A DNA stretch of 41,644 nt, taken from positions 1-41,644 of the forward strand of contig SHLT01000010.1 in assembly GCA_004282875.1 (NCBI GenBank). The letters are read 5' to 3'. This stretch comes from Chromatiales bacterium. GTDB lineage: Bacteria; Pseudomonadota; Gammaproteobacteria; Steroidobacterales; Woeseiaceae. Position 1 is the stretch's first letter; every line of letters begins with the position of its first letter. Positions 33,057-41,644 of this stretch are shown one piece after another. Position numbers and translations under genes: made by a program. Under the pieces are notes generated by a model. It was not told the origin of the DNA, did no database searches, and worked only from the letters and a program-made list of their open reading frames with translations.

Positions 33057-33922
33057 TGACCAGCACTCGCTTGCAGCATCGCCCGCAGACTTTGCTGCCA
33101 CGGCACCTGCACGAGGCCAAGGTCACTAACGGTCGATGAACAGTCCAGCACACTGTATGCAGGCCTGTTGGCGGCGGCCTGGTAGTCGCCAGATGACACC
33201 GGTCGAATATCGATGGTCTTGTCGAGGAGTCCCAATGCGAAAGCCTCTTGCTGAATGACGCGCGCGAAATCATACCAGCTGGTTTGCCCGGCATCTGTCC
33301 AGTGGTAGGTGCCGGCAATATCGGGGCGTGCAATGAACGCGAATATAACATCGGCAATCGAGCGCGCCCATGTCGGCGAACCGACCTGGTCGTCGACGAC
33401 CATCAGTTCATCCCGCTCGGTCATCATGCGCAACATGGTGCTCACGAAATTCCCACCGTATTCGCTGTAGAGCCAGGCGGTCCTCAGAACGACGGCACGA
33501 TCCGGTAGGATCTCCCGTACATGCTGCTCGCCCTCGGCTTTCGTGCGCCCATACGCACCGAGTGGGTGCATGGCGGCATCGGGCGCATACGGGCTGGTCG
33601 CGTGCCCGTCGAAAACAAAATCAGTGGACAGGTGAATGAGGCGGGCACCGACAGCATGCGCAGCGCGGGCCAGGTTTTGCGGACCGCCCGCATTCACTTG
33701 CCGGGCGTCTGTCTCATTGGATTCCGCCAGATCGACTGCCGAATAGGCCGCCGTATTGACGATGACGTCGGGCTGTTCCAGCTCCATGCGGGACCGCACC
33801 TGTTCAGCATCAGAGACGTCCAGCTGCAGGCGATCGAGCCCCAGCAAGGCCCAGCCCGGCGGCGCGTTCGCAAGGAGCGTTTGCCCCAGCTGCCCCTGCG
33901 CACCCGTGACGAGAACTCTCAT
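33053..33922 (-). CDS. rmlD: dTDP-4-dehydrorhamnose reductase
   Basis: This 289-residue SDR enzyme reduces dTDP-4-keto-L-rhamnose to dTDP-L-rhamnose with NAD(P)H, the last step of the pathway. It has the VTGAQGQLGQ nucleotide-binding loop, NTAAYSAVDLAE, STDFVFDG and the catalytic YGRTKAEGE. The ATG at 33922 overlaps the rmlC stop (ATGA) and its own stop overlaps the rmlB ATG. Length is normal for the family. Confidence 0.95.
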   Translation of the reverse strand: MRVLVTGAQGQLGQTLLANAPPGWALLGLDRLQLDVSDAEQVRSRMELEQPDVIVNTAAYSAVDLAESNETDARQVNAGGPQNLARAAHAVGARLIHLSTDFVFDGHATSPYAPDAAMHPLGAYGRTKAEGEQHVREILPDRAVVLRTAWLYSEYGGNFVSTMLRMMTERDELMVVDDQVGSPTWARSIADVIFAFIARPDIAGTYHWTDAGQTSWYDFARVIQQEAFALGLLDKTIDIRPVSSGDYQAAANRPAYSVLDCSSTVSDLGLVQVPWQQSLRAMLQASAGQ

Positions 33923-34467
33923 GAATAGGTATCTGCGTCCTGAAATGCCGTAGCGTTCGCGTCCTTGTCCGAGAGGACCGGCTCGACGCCTTCTGGCAAC
34001 GGCCAGTCGATGCCGAGATCAGGGTCGTCCCAGCGAATGACACGCTCATGCTCAAGGGCGTAGTAATCGGTGCACTTGTATTCGAACGCGGCCGTCTCGC
34101 TCAGCACGAGAAACCCGTGTGCGAATCCGGGTGGAATCCAAAGCGCATCCCTGGCATCGGCGTCGAGGACCATGCCGAGAGACTGGCCAAACGTGGGTGA
34201 AGATCGGCGCAGGTCGACCGCAACATCGAACACTTTGCCGTAAACAACGCGCACGAGTTTCCCCTGCGCCTGCTCTACCTGGTAGTGCAGGCCCCGCAGC
34301 GTGTGCCGCGTCGACAGGCTGAGATTGTCCTGGACGAAAGCCGCGTCGATCCCGGCGGCTCTGAAGTCTCGAGCGTTCCATGTCTCCAGAAACGCGCCGC
34401 GGGCGTCCTTGAATACTTTCGCCCTGACGAGCAAAACACCGGGCAGCGAGGTCGCGTCAACCTTCAC
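33919..34467 (-). CDS. rmlC: dTDP-4-dehydrorhamnose 3,5-epimerase
   Basis: This 182-residue cupin epimerises C3 and C5 of dTDP-4-keto-6-deoxyglucose, the third step of rhamnose synthesis. It has [20 protein letters not shown] with the catalytic histidine, the [15 protein letters not shown] strand, the [12 protein letters not shown] tyrosine region and [11 protein letters not shown] near the end. The start is GTG at 34467, overlapping the rmlA stop as GTGA. Length is normal. Confidence 0.95.
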   Translation of the reverse strand: MKVDATSLPGVLLVRAKVFKDARGAFLETWNARDFRAAGIDAAFVQDNLSLSTRHTLRGLHYQVEQAQGKLVRVVYGKVFDVAVDLRRSSPTFGQSLGMVLDADARDALWIPPGFAHGFLVLSETAAFEYKCTDYYALEHERVIRWDDPDLGIDWPLPEGVEPVLSDKDANATAFQDADTYS

Positions 34468-35357
34468 GTAAATACCGATTCATCGAGAATGCGCAGCAGG
34501 TACCTGCCGTACTCGTTTTGCTCGAGTTCGGCCGCGAGTGCCTTGACCTGGTCCGCATCGATAAACCCGGAATGGTAGGCGATCTCCTCCGGACAACAGA
34601 TCTTCAAGCCCTGCCGTTGCTCAACGATTTCGATGAACTTCGCGGCCGCCAGCAGCGATTCGTGAGTGCCGGTGTCCAGCCACGCGGAGCCGCGACCAAT
34701 CACCTCGACACTCAACGCTCCCCGGTCGAGATACATCCGGTTGAGATCCGTGATCTCGAGTTCACCGCGCGCGGATGGCTCAAGTGATTTGGCGAACTCG
34801 ACGACATGATGGTCGTAGAAATAGATACCGGTGACCGCGTAGTTCGATTTCGGCGCAACAGGCTTCTCCTCGATACCGAGTGCCGTGCCGTCCTTGTCGA
34901 AGGCAACGACTCCGTAGCGTTCCGGATCGTTGACGTGATAAGCAAACACCGTCGCACCCACCGATCGTGACGCCGCGGCCCGCAGCTGGTCGGGCAAGCC
35001 ATGGCCGAAGAAAATGTTGTCACCGAGAACCAGGGCAACCGGGTCACCACCGATAAAGCCCTCGGCAATTAGAAAGGCCTGCGCAATACCTGCGGGTTCC
35101 GGCTGGACGGCGTAACTGATGCTCACGCCCCACTGCGAACCATCACCCAGCAGATCGCGGAACAGCATCTGATCGGCGGGCGTTGTGATGATCTGGATGT
35201 CCCGGATGCCCGCGAGCATCAACGACGCGATCGGGTAATAGATCATCGGCTTGTCGTAGACGGGCATCAGCTGCTTGCTGACGGAAATTGTCAACGGATG
35301 CAGGCGAGAGCCGGTGCCTCCGGCCAGGACGATGCCCTTCTTACACACTTGCGTCAC
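34464..35357 (-). CDS. rmlA: Glucose-1-phosphate thymidylyltransferase
   Basis: This 297-residue nucleotidyltransferase makes dTDP-glucose from dTTP and glucose-1-phosphate and is usually feedback-inhibited by dTDP-rhamnose. It has the signature [39 protein letters not shown] and [15 protein letters not shown]. The start is GTG at 35357, overlapping the stop of the FabD-like gene as TAGTG; a second GTG three codons on is possible. It is therefore the first gene of the rhamnose block but is not preceded by any intergenic space. Confidence 0.96.
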   Translation of the reverse strand: MTQVCKKGIVLAGGTGSRLHPLTISVSKQLMPVYDKPMIYYPIASLMLAGIRDIQIITTPADQMLFRDLLGDGSQWGVSISYAVQPEPAGIAQAFLIAEGFIGGDPVALVLGDNIFFGHGLPDQLRAAASRSVGATVFAYHVNDPERYGVVAFDKDGTALGIEEKPVAPKSNYAVTGIYFYDHHVVEFAKSLEPSARGELEITDLNRMYLDRGALSVEVIGRGSAWLDTGTHESLLAAAKFIEIVEQRQGLKICCPEEIAYHSGFIDADQVKALAAELEQNEYGRYLLRILDESVFT

Positions 35358-36322
35358 TACGCGCTCTCTCCGCTGGCAGCTTCATCAATCGTCTGCCGGT
35401 TGATAGCCGCAGTGTACTCCGCTTCCGAGCCCGCGGCGCGGCGCGCCTTCTTGATCATGCCCTCGAGGTTCGGCCGCTTCTCGGTCGCTTCGCCGGGACC
35501 GATGCCGCCGCCGAACTCGTAAATCCTGTCGACGCCCTCGCCCAGGGCGGCCATCAGGTTCGCATCCCACATGACCGGGTGTTTGAGCTGGAAGTAGAGG
35601 CGCTCCCGGATTTCGTCGACGTCGTCGCCATGGAAACCGCCGGTGTAGTTGGATAGCACCCTGATCCCGGGCACCTGCATCTCGGCATCGGCGAGGGCCT
35701 CCCTGAAGAGATCCGCCGCCTTGTCCATGTAAAAGGTGTGAAATGCGCCCTCGGTCTTGAGGCGAATCGCCCGACCGCGTGGAAACGCATCGGCGACACG
35801 GGCTTCGAGCATCTCGAGATCGGCCGACGAGCCGCCGACAACGGTTTGTTTCGGCTGATTGCAGGCCGAGATCGCGCAATTTAATTCTTCAGCCAGCGGC
35901 TTGATGTCGTCGAGCGCAAGCATGAATGCCGTCATCTCACCCTGCCCGTGCTCACCCATGAGCGCGCCGCGCGTTTGCACCAGCCTGAGCGCTGTTTCGA
36001 AGGTCATCGCATTTGCAGCAACCAGCGCCGAGTACTCGCCCAGGCTATGTCCCGCCGCCATGGTCGGCTGCACGGCGTCGGCAGTCTGGTCCCGGAAGAC
36101 CTCAAGGCAGGCGATATGGTGCGTCAGCAATGCCGGCTGCGTGTTGCGCGTCAGGTTGAGCTCATCGCCCGGATTGTTGAACGAGATGTCTTTGATGTCG
36201 TAGCCGAGTACGTCGTTGGCACGATCGTAAATGTCACGCGCGATGGCGTGTGCCTCGCAGAGGTCCCTGCCCATGCCCTCGTACTGCGAGCCCTGGCCGG
36301 GGAAAACGTAAAGTATGTTCAT
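35357..36322 (-). CDS. FabD-like acyl-carrier/acyl-CoA acyltransferase
   Basis: This 321-residue protein is a malonyl-CoA:ACP transacylase-type enzyme. It has [12 protein letters not shown], the nucleophile serine in [10 protein letters not shown] (about residue 92), QTRGALMGE with the carboxylate-binding arginine, and EGAFHTFYM with the catalytic histidine. GHSLGE and GAFHT resemble malonyl-selective rather than methylmalonyl-selective acyltransferases (GHSQGE/YASH), although it sits in a propionyl/methylmalonyl-CoA cluster. No other fab genes are adjacent, so it is probably not the housekeeping fabD. It overlaps both neighbours: ATGA with the VOC gene and TAGTG with rmlA. Confidence 0.88.
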   Translation of the reverse strand: MNILYVFPGQGSQYEGMGRDLCEAHAIARDIYDRANDVLGYDIKDISFNNPGDELNLTRNTQPALLTHHIACLEVFRDQTADAVQPTMAAGHSLGEYSALVAANAMTFETALRLVQTRGALMGEHGQGEMTAFMLALDDIKPLAEELNCAISACNQPKQTVVGGSSADLEMLEARVADAFPRGRAIRLKTEGAFHTFYMDKAADLFREALADAEMQVPGIRVLSNYTGGFHGDDVDEIRERLYFQLKHPVMWDANLMAALGEGVDRIYEFGGGIGPGEATEKRPNLEGMIKKARRAAGSEAEYTAAINRQTIDEAASGESA

Positions 36323-36783
36323 GCAAGCTCCTCAATCACGTCGAGCGGTGCCTGGACGAGTTCTATGAGTACGCCCTCACCGCCGATCGGAAATTCTTCA
36401 TTCGCCTTTGGGTGCACGAAACAGATATCGTACCCCGACGCCCCCTTGCGAATACCCCCCGGCGCAAAACGCATGCCCTGCGCACCGAGCCATTCGACCG
36501 CAGCCGGCAGGTCGTCGACCCACAGACCAACATGGTTGAGCGGCGGCGAGTGTACCCGCGGCGTTTTCTCGGGATCAATGGGCTGCATGAGATCAACCTC
36601 GACGCGACGCGCACCCTCCCCCAGAAACGCGATATCCTCATCCACATTCTCTTTTTCACTGGAGTAACGACCATCCAGCGTAAGCCCGAGCGTATCCACC
36701 CACAGGGTCCGCAATCTGCCCTTGTCGAGCCCGCCGACGGCGATCTGCTGAATACCGAGAATTCTGAATGGTCTCTCGCTCAT
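36319..36783 (-). CDS. VOC-family protein, putative methylmalonyl-CoA epimerase
   Basis: This 154-residue protein has two beta-alpha-beta-beta-beta modules of the vicinal oxygen chelate fold. [18 protein letters not shown] begins the second module and supplies one metal histidine, and the C-terminal VLIELVQ supplies a glutamate. In the first module the usual His (as in DHIGIAV) is missing and the segment reads [11 protein letters not shown], so the metal site differs from textbook epimerases. Position between meaB and pccAB/mutase genes points to the 2-epimerisation of methylmalonyl-CoA, but lactoylglutathione lyase-like or other chemistry cannot be excluded. The ATG overlaps the meaB stop. 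Confidence 0.75.
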   Translation of the reverse strand: MSERPFRILGIQQIAVGGLDKGRLRTLWVDTLGLTLDGRYSSEKENVDEDIAFLGEGARRVEVDLMQPIDPEKTPRVHSPPLNHVGLWVDDLPAAVEWLGAQGMRFAPGGIRKGASGYDICFVHPKANEEFPIGGEGVLIELVQAPLDVIEELA

Positions 36784-37757
36784 TGCTGTTTGTTCTCCAG
36801 GTAAATCTCGAGCAGCTTGTCAGCCGCGGTTGTCGCGGGCATCCGGCCCTCGCTCACGGCTTCTTCGAGGTCGGCAATAAGGTGACTGACACCGTATTTC
36901 TCGCGAAGGTCGGCGACGAGGCTGTCCTGCACTTCGGACCAGAGCCAGGCACGCGCTTGCTCCGCGCGCAGGGAATCAAGTTCCCCGCCGTTGACGAGCG
37001 CGTCCTGATGGCGTTTGACGGCATCCCAGGCCGAGTTGATGCCGACCTTGTCTCGGGCCGAGCACGTTGCGACTTCGGTTTTCCATTCAGTCGAACGCGG
37101 ACGCAGCAATTGCAGTGCGCGCCGGTAATCTGCAGCCGAGTGGTTCGCGAGCTGCTCGCGACCGTCGTCGGCCTGGTTGATGAGTACGAGATCAGCGAGC
37201 TCCATGATGCCGCGCTTGATGCCCTGAAGCTCGTCGCCGGCGCCCGGCTGCAGCAGCAGCACGAACATGTCGGTCATCTCGGCAACCCGGGTTTCCGACT
37301 GCCCGACACCGACAGTCTCGGCAAGAATGACGTCAAAGCCTGCAGCCTCGCACAACAGCAGGGTCTCGCGGCTGCGGCGCGTAACGCCGCCAAGCGTAGT
37401 GCCAGACGGAGAAGGACGAATATAGGCCTCGGACCGCCGCGCCAGCGTCTCCATGCGCGTCTTGTCTCCGAGGATGGAGCCACCTGAAATCGCGGACGAC
37501 GGATCAACCGTGAGTACGGCCGGTTTCAGGCCAAGGTCGATGACATAGTTGCCAAGGGCTTCGATAAACGTTGACTTACCCACGCCGGGCGCACCGGAAA
37601 TACCAACACGAATCGCACCGCCCGTGTGCGGCATCAAAGCCTCCAGCAGCGCGCCTGCCGCGGCGCGATGATCGCGGCGCGTGGATTCGATCAAGGTAAT
37701 AGCGCGTGCAAGCGCCCGCCGATCACCGTCGAGAATGGCTTGTGCCGTGTCCGACAA
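36780..37757 (-). CDS. meaB: MeaB/ArgK-type GTPase chaperone of methylmalonyl-CoA mutase
   Basis: This 325-residue SIMIBI GTPase protects and reloads the B12 cofactor of methylmalonyl-CoA mutase. It has the P-loop GAPGVGKST (about 55-63), the [18 protein letters not shown] switch region, ETVGVGQSE, and a C-terminal helical dimerisation arm. The G4 base-recognition motif, normally NKxD, reads NQAD here (INQADDG), confirmed by the codons AAC CAG GCC GAC. The start is TTG at 37757, with GGAG six bases upstream and only 2 bp after the pccA stop. It lies in the same operon as the mutase, as expected for its partner. Confidence 0.93.
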   Translation of the reverse strand: MSDTAQAILDGDRRALARAITLIESTRRDHRAAAGALLEALMPHTGGAIRVGISGAPGVGKSTFIEALGNYVIDLGLKPAVLTVDPSSAISGGSILGDKTRMETLARRSEAYIRPSPSGTTLGGVTRRSRETLLLCEAAGFDVILAETVGVGQSETRVAEMTDMFVLLLQPGAGDELQGIKRGIMELADLVLINQADDGREQLANHSAADYRRALQLLRPRSTEWKTEVATCSARDKVGINSAWDAVKRHQDALVNGGELDSLRAEQARAWLWSEVQDSLVADLREKYGVSHLIADLEEAVSEGRMPATTAADKLLEIYLENKQQ

Positions 37758-37759
37758 CG

Positions 37760-39745
37760 CTACTCCAGCTCCATGATAACTTCGTCGACCTCGACGCTCT
37801 GGCCGGCCTTGCGATTCACGCTGGCAACGATGCCATTGCGCTCGGCCCTGATCGCGTTTTCCATCTTCATGGCTTCGAGCACTGCAAGCTCGTCACCGGC
37901 TTTGACCTCGTCACCTGCTGCGACCGAAACAGACACGATCAGGCCGGGCATCGGTGCCACGATATGCCGTGAGGTATCCGGCTGCGCTTTAACCGGCATG
38001 AGCTTGTGCAGTTCGGCCGCGCGTGGATTCAGTACCAGTACGTCAGACTGCGACCCGCCACGTGCCAGCCGGTACACCTGGCCGTCACGGCTGACCTGCA
38101 TATGGACCGTCTCATCGTTTACCGTGCCGCTAAACAGTCGCTCTCCAAACTCCCAGTCGGAGCAGACCCTGTATTCGTCACCGTCGAGGGTGACAACATG
38201 ACAATCGTTCTCCGCAACGACCGATATCGGGTGGTGCTCGTCGCCTTTAACCACGACCCAATCCGCGGGCACCTCGCGCCGATGGCCAGGCAGCTGCCCG
38301 TCGATCTGCGCAGCGCGATCCCGGTACTTGCGAACGATGGTACCGACCACGGCCAGCTCGATAGCCGGATCTTCCTGCACGACGTCGCTTGGATTGAAGC
38401 CTTCCGGGTACTCCTCGGCAATCGTGTTCGTCGAGATGTTTCCGCTGCGGAACGTCTCGTGCGCGATGAGCGCAGAGAGGAACGCGATATTGCTCTGGAT
38501 CCCGCGCACGACGAACTGGTCGAGCGCCGCACGCATTCGGGCGATCGCATCGTCGCGGTCCTCGCCCCAGGTGACCAGCTTCGCGACCATGGGGTCGTAG
38601 AACATCGACACCTCACCACCTTCAAACACGCCTGTATCAACGCGCACGTGCTCATCCTCGGCCGGCGGACGGTAATAGACAAGTCGTCCCGTCGACGGCA
38701 GGAAGTTGCGGAACGGATCCTCGGCATAGACGCGCGCCTCGATGGACCAGCCGTTGATTCCAACATCCTTTTGTTCGAGCGGCAGTTTTTCACCGGCCGC
38801 GACCTTGATCATGAGCTCAACGAGGTCGACGCCCGTGGTGAGCTCCGTCACCGGGTGCTCGACCTGTAAGCGAGTATTCATCTCGAGAAAGAAAAAGTTC
38901 CTGTCCTTGTCGACGATAAACTCGACCGTGCCCGCCGATTCGTAGTCAACGGCCCTGGCCAGCGCAACCGCCTGCTCGCCCATCGCCTTGCGCGTCTTCT
39001 CGTCAAGGAACGGCGACGGCGCCTCTTCGATGACCTTCTGGTGACGGCGTTGCAGCGAACATTCACGTTCGTTGAGGTAGATGCAATTTCCGTGGCCGTC
39101 GGCCAGCACCTGGATCTCGATGTGGCGCGGCTCTTCGATGAACTTCTCGATGAACACACGATCATCACCGAAGCTCGACTTTGCCTCGTTGGTCGCACGC
39201 TCGAATCCGTCGCGGCATTCGTCATCGTTGCGCGCGACGCGCATGCCCTTGCCACCACCACCGGCACTCGCCTTGAGCATCACCGGGTAACCAATTCCCT
39301 TCGAGATATCGACCGCATGATCGGCGTCTTTTACGACATCCGTATAGCCGGGGATCGTGTTGACCTTCGCCTTGTCTGCGAGCCTCTTGGACGTGATTTT
39401 GTCACCCATCGCTTCGATGGCCTTGGTCTTCGGCCCTATGAACGCGATCTTCTGCTTCGCCAGCGCTTCGCAGAACGATGAATTCTCAGAGAGGAAACCG
39501 TAACCCGGGTGCACGGCCTGCGCACCGGTATCGAGGCAGGCCTGGATAATGCGAGCGGCGACGAGGTAAGACTCCGCCGACGGCGCCGCACCAATGTGCA
39601 CCGCTTCGTCGGCGAGTTGTACATGCAACGCGTCGCGATCGGCCTCCGAGTACACGGCGACGGTCTTGATACCCATCTTCTGCGCGGACTTGATGACGCG
39701 GCAGGCAATCTCGCCACGGTTGGCAATCAGTATCTTGTCAAACAA
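37760..39745 (-). CDS. pccA: Propionyl/acetyl-CoA carboxylase alpha subunit (biotin carboxylase-BCCP)
   Basis: This 661-residue biotin-dependent subunit carboxylates biotin with ATP and bicarbonate. The order is biotin-carboxylase N domain ([17 protein letters not shown]), ATP-grasp ([44 protein letters not shown]), a central BT-type linker and a C-terminal biotinyl domain with EAMKMEN, biotin on K627. The start is TTG at 39745, behind a GGGGG run. It stands 35 bp after pccB. Propionyl-CoA is the likelier substrate because the mutase, MeaB and epimerase-like genes are neighbours, but related enzymes accept acetyl-CoA or other acyl-CoAs. Confidence 0.95.
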   Translation of the reverse strand: MFDKILIANRGEIACRVIKSAQKMGIKTVAVYSEADRDALHVQLADEAVHIGAAPSAESYLVAARIIQACLDTGAQAVHPGYGFLSENSSFCEALAKQKIAFIGPKTKAIEAMGDKITSKRLADKAKVNTIPGYTDVVKDADHAVDISKGIGYPVMLKASAGGGGKGMRVARNDDECRDGFERATNEAKSSFGDDRVFIEKFIEEPRHIEIQVLADGHGNCIYLNERECSLQRRHQKVIEEAPSPFLDEKTRKAMGEQAVALARAVDYESAGTVEFIVDKDRNFFFLEMNTRLQVEHPVTELTTGVDLVELMIKVAAGEKLPLEQKDVGINGWSIEARVYAEDPFRNFLPSTGRLVYYRPPAEDEHVRVDTGVFEGGEVSMFYDPMVAKLVTWGEDRDDAIARMRAALDQFVVRGIQSNIAFLSALIAHETFRSGNISTNTIAEEYPEGFNPSDVVQEDPAIELAVVGTIVRKYRDRAAQIDGQLPGHRREVPADWVVVKGDEHHPISVVAENDCHVVTLDGDEYRVCSDWEFGERLFSGTVNDETVHMQVSRDGQVYRLARGGSQSDVLVLNPRAAELHKLMPVKAQPDTSRHIVAPMPGLIVSVSVAAGDEVKAGDELAVLEAMKMENAIRAERNGIVASVNRKAGQSVEVDEVIMELE

Positions 39746-39780
39746 TGCAGGCCCCCAATCTCTTGCTTCTCAGCACTGCG

Positions 39781-41313
39781 CTAGAGCGGAATGTTGTCGT
39801 GCTTGCGCCACGGGTTGTCGAGCTTCTTCTCGCGGAGCATGGCCAGCGAGCGACAGATGCGTTTGCGCGTCGCGTGCGGCGCGATGACGTCGTCGATATA
39901 ACCACGGCTTGCGGCAATAAACGGATTAGCAAACTTCTGCCGATACGCTTCGGTAAGTTCGGCAATCTTCTCCACGTTGCCGATGTCCTTGCGGAAGATA
40001 ATCTCGACCGCACCCTTTGGCCCCATGACCGCGATCTCGGCGCTGGGCCAGGCGAGATTGACGTCGCCACGCAAGTGCTTGGATGCCATTACGTCGTAGG
40101 CGCCACCGTAGGCTTTGCGTGTAATGACCGTGACCTTGGGCACAGTCGCCTCGGCATAGGCGAACAACAGCTTGGCACCGTGCTTGATGATGCCGCCGTA
40201 TTCCTGGGCAGTACCCGGCATGAAGCCCGGTACGTCGACGAGCGTAACGATCGGGATGTTGAACGCGTCGCAGAAACGCACGAAGCGTCCGGCCTTGATC
40301 GATGACTTGATATCGAGGCAGCCCGCCTGCACGAGCGGCTGGTTCGCGACGATGCCGACCGGATTGCCTTCCATACGCGCAAACCCGATAACGACGTTCT
40401 TGGCGTGCTCGGGCTGCAATTCCATGAACTCGTTGTCATCGACGATCTTGTGGATCGCTTCCTTGATGTCGTAGGGCTTGTTCGGGTTGTCGGGTACGAG
40501 CGTGTCGAGCGACATTTCCATGCGTTCGGCAGGATCCGGCGTCGGCCGGTACGGTGCCTTCTCGCGGTTGTTCGACGGCAGGTAGTTGATGAAACGCCGC
40601 ACCATCTGCAGTGCCTCGACGTCGTTCTCGTACGCGCGATCGCAGACACCCGAGATCGTCGAATGCGTCACGGCGCCGCCGAGATCTTCGGCCGTGACTT
40701 CCTCGTGGGTTACGGTCTTCACGACGTCAGGGCCCGTCACGAACATGTACGAGGTGTCCTTCACCATGAATATGAAATCCGTCATCGCGGGCGAATACAC
40801 GGCACCGCCGGCGCAGGGCCCCATTACGAGCGAGATCTGTGGCACAACGCCAGATGCCAGCATGTTGCGCTGGAACACCTCGGCGTAGCCGCCCAGTGAA
40901 ACGACGCCTTCCTGGATCCGCGCACCACCGGAGTCGTTGAGGCCTATGACCGGCGCACCCACCTTCATGGCCTGGTCCATCACCTTGCAGATCTTCTCGG
41001 CATGCGTCTCGGACAGCGATCCGCCAAACACCGTGAAGTCCTGGCTGTAGACGAACACCATGCGGCCGTTGATCGTGCCGTAACCAATCACGACACCATC
41101 GCCAAGCACCTTGTTATTTTCCATACCGAAGTCGGTGCAACGGTGTTCGACGAAGGTGTCCCATTCCTCGAAGCTGCCTTCGTCAAGCAGCAACTCGATG
41201 CGTTCCCGGGCGGTAAGCTTGCCGCGCGCGTGCTGCTTGTCGATGCGCGCCTGGCCGCCGCCGAGGGCTGCCGCCGCACGCTTCTCCGCTAACTGGTCGA
41301 CAATCTCTTTCAT
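39781..41313 (-). CDS. pccB: Propionyl-CoA carboxylase beta subunit (carboxyltransferase)
   Basis: This 510-residue carboxyltransferase moves the carboxyl group from biotin to propionyl-CoA, giving (S)-methylmalonyl-CoA. It has the two crotonase-like halves of the family: [20 protein letters not shown] and [14 protein letters not shown] in the first half, with [13 protein letters not shown] forming the oxyanion loop, and [23 protein letters not shown] and [11 protein letters not shown] in the second. The ATG overlaps the end of the mutase gene (ATGA). It ends 35 bp before pccA. Length matches PccB. Confidence 0.96.
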   Translation of the reverse strand: MKEIVDQLAEKRAAAALGGGQARIDKQHARGKLTARERIELLLDEGSFEEWDTFVEHRCTDFGMENNKVLGDGVVIGYGTINGRMVFVYSQDFTVFGGSLSETHAEKICKVMDQAMKVGAPVIGLNDSGGARIQEGVVSLGGYAEVFQRNMLASGVVPQISLVMGPCAGGAVYSPAMTDFIFMVKDTSYMFVTGPDVVKTVTHEEVTAEDLGGAVTHSTISGVCDRAYENDVEALQMVRRFINYLPSNNREKAPYRPTPDPAERMEMSLDTLVPDNPNKPYDIKEAIHKIVDDNEFMELQPEHAKNVVIGFARMEGNPVGIVANQPLVQAGCLDIKSSIKAGRFVRFCDAFNIPIVTLVDVPGFMPGTAQEYGGIIKHGAKLLFAYAEATVPKVTVITRKAYGGAYDVMASKHLRGDVNLAWPSAEIAVMGPKGAVEIIFRKDIGNVEKIAELTEAYRQKFANPFIAASRGYIDDVIAPHATRKRICRSLAMLREKKLDNPWRKHDNIPL

Positions 41314-41644
41314 GACGCTCTCTTTTCCCTGATCTTGTCGAGCACTTCGCGAGCTGCTTCGACGATATTGGTGCCCGGCCCGTAAATGGCCGAAACGCCC
41401 GCTGCGTACAACGTGTCGTAGTCCTGCGGCGGGATGACGCCGCCGCAGATGACGATGATATCCGACGCATCCTGCGTCTTCAGGCCATCAATGACCTGCG
41501 GCACCAGCGTCTTGTGACCGGCGGCCTGCGACGATATCCCGATTGCATGCACATCGTTTTCGATCGCTTCACGCACAGCCTCTTCGGGTGTCTGGAACAG
41601 CGGGCCGATGTCGACGTCGAAACCGAGATCGGCAAAGCCCGTCG
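41310..41644 (-). CDS. Methylmalonyl-CoA mutase, C-terminal B12-binding domain (5' truncated by window edge)
   Basis: The frame is open to the window edge. The visible 111 residues or so contain [35 protein letters not shown] and [13 protein letters not shown], which belong to the cobalamin-binding domain that isomerises methylmalonyl-CoA to succinyl-CoA. The DxHxxG lower-ligand motif would lie just beyond the edge. Whether this is the tail of a full mutase or a separate small B12 subunit cannot be decided from the window. The stop overlaps the pccB start (ATGA), so the gene heads the visible part of the long operon. Confidence 0.92.
   Translation of the reverse strand, partial: TGFADLGFDVDIGPLFQTPEEAVREAIENDVHAIGISSQAAGHKTLVPQVIDGLKTQDASDIIVICGGVIPPQDYDTLYAAGVSAIYGPGTNIVEAAREVLDKIREKRAS

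Noticed and set aside
33057-33101. Longer start for rmlB
   Set aside because: It adds 15 residues before the Rossmann fold and extends into rmlD, whereas the ATG at 33056 gives the standard N terminus and an ATGA overlap.
38006-38869. 287-codon open frame on the plus strand opposite pccA
   Set aside because: It lies wholly within the carboxylase gene, which has all its catalytic motifs, and its own product has no domain-like features.

Overview
The window is a gene-dense stretch of a heterotrophic, probably marine-type gammaproteobacterial chromosome. This is an inference from gene families, high G+C codon use and gene order; no rRNA or marker gene is present to fix the taxonomy. No tRNA, rRNA, insertion sequence, integrase, phage gene or CRISPR array was seen. 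Nearly all the DNA is coding, the longest gene-free stretch is about 280 bp, and many neighbouring genes overlap by 1-11 bp.

Layout. (1) 1-3127 (+): the 3' end of an Isp-type uptake [NiFe]-hydrogenase operon: a probable tail of isp1, then isp2 (HdrD/DsrK-like iron-sulfur protein) and hynL (large subunit), closed by a hairpin. (2) 3188-8952: a fused enoyl-CoA hydratase/3-hydroxyacyl-CoA dehydrogenase (-), a divergent AraC-type DNA-binding protein that lacks a sensor domain, an aldehyde dehydrogenase translationally coupled to a DUF4397-type lipoprotein, and a convergent ArsC-type arsenate reductase. (3) 9016-16625 (-): a 7TM-PAS-PAS-GGDEF diguanylate cyclase, a YbdK-like glutamate-cysteine ligase overlapping an N-formylglutamate amidohydrolase, and a large PAS/GAF/GGDEF/EAL protein. 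(4) 16784-19756 (-): a small lipoprotein and a large lipoprotein with two PKD-like repeats and an HExxH zinc-protease domain. (5) 19994-24498 (+): galE followed by a GlrK-QseG-GlrR (QseE-QseG-QseF) type two-component system with a sigma-54 activator. (6) 24485-26407 (-): a small conserved-looking protein and a PrsR-type sigma-54 activator of PEP-CTERM/exopolysaccharide systems. (7) 26475-29004 (-): a porin, a periplasmic FMN-binding protein and a PepSY membrane protein behind a strong Fur-box match. (8) 29163-41644 (-): a long, tightly packed run from methylmalonyl-CoA mutase (cut by the window edge) through pccB, pccA, meaB, an epimerase-like VOC protein and a FabD-like acyltransferase into rmlA-rmlC-rmlD-rmlB, a YbhN-type membrane protein, a glycosyltransferase and a methyltransferase.

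How the genes work together. Region 8 joins propionyl-CoA to succinyl-CoA metabolism (carboxylase, epimerase, mutase and its GTPase chaperone) with dTDP-L-rhamnose synthesis and glycan assembly in one apparent transcription unit, with start/stop overlaps even where the two pathways meet. Regions 3, 5 and 6 hold envelope and biofilm signalling proteins (two c-di-GMP enzymes, GlrKR, PrsR), and galE and rml supply nucleotide sugars. Region 7 reads as an iron-regulated envelope redox cassette: porin for entry, covalently flavinylated periplasmic domain and PepSY membrane partner. It is the best candidate here for an under-described system.
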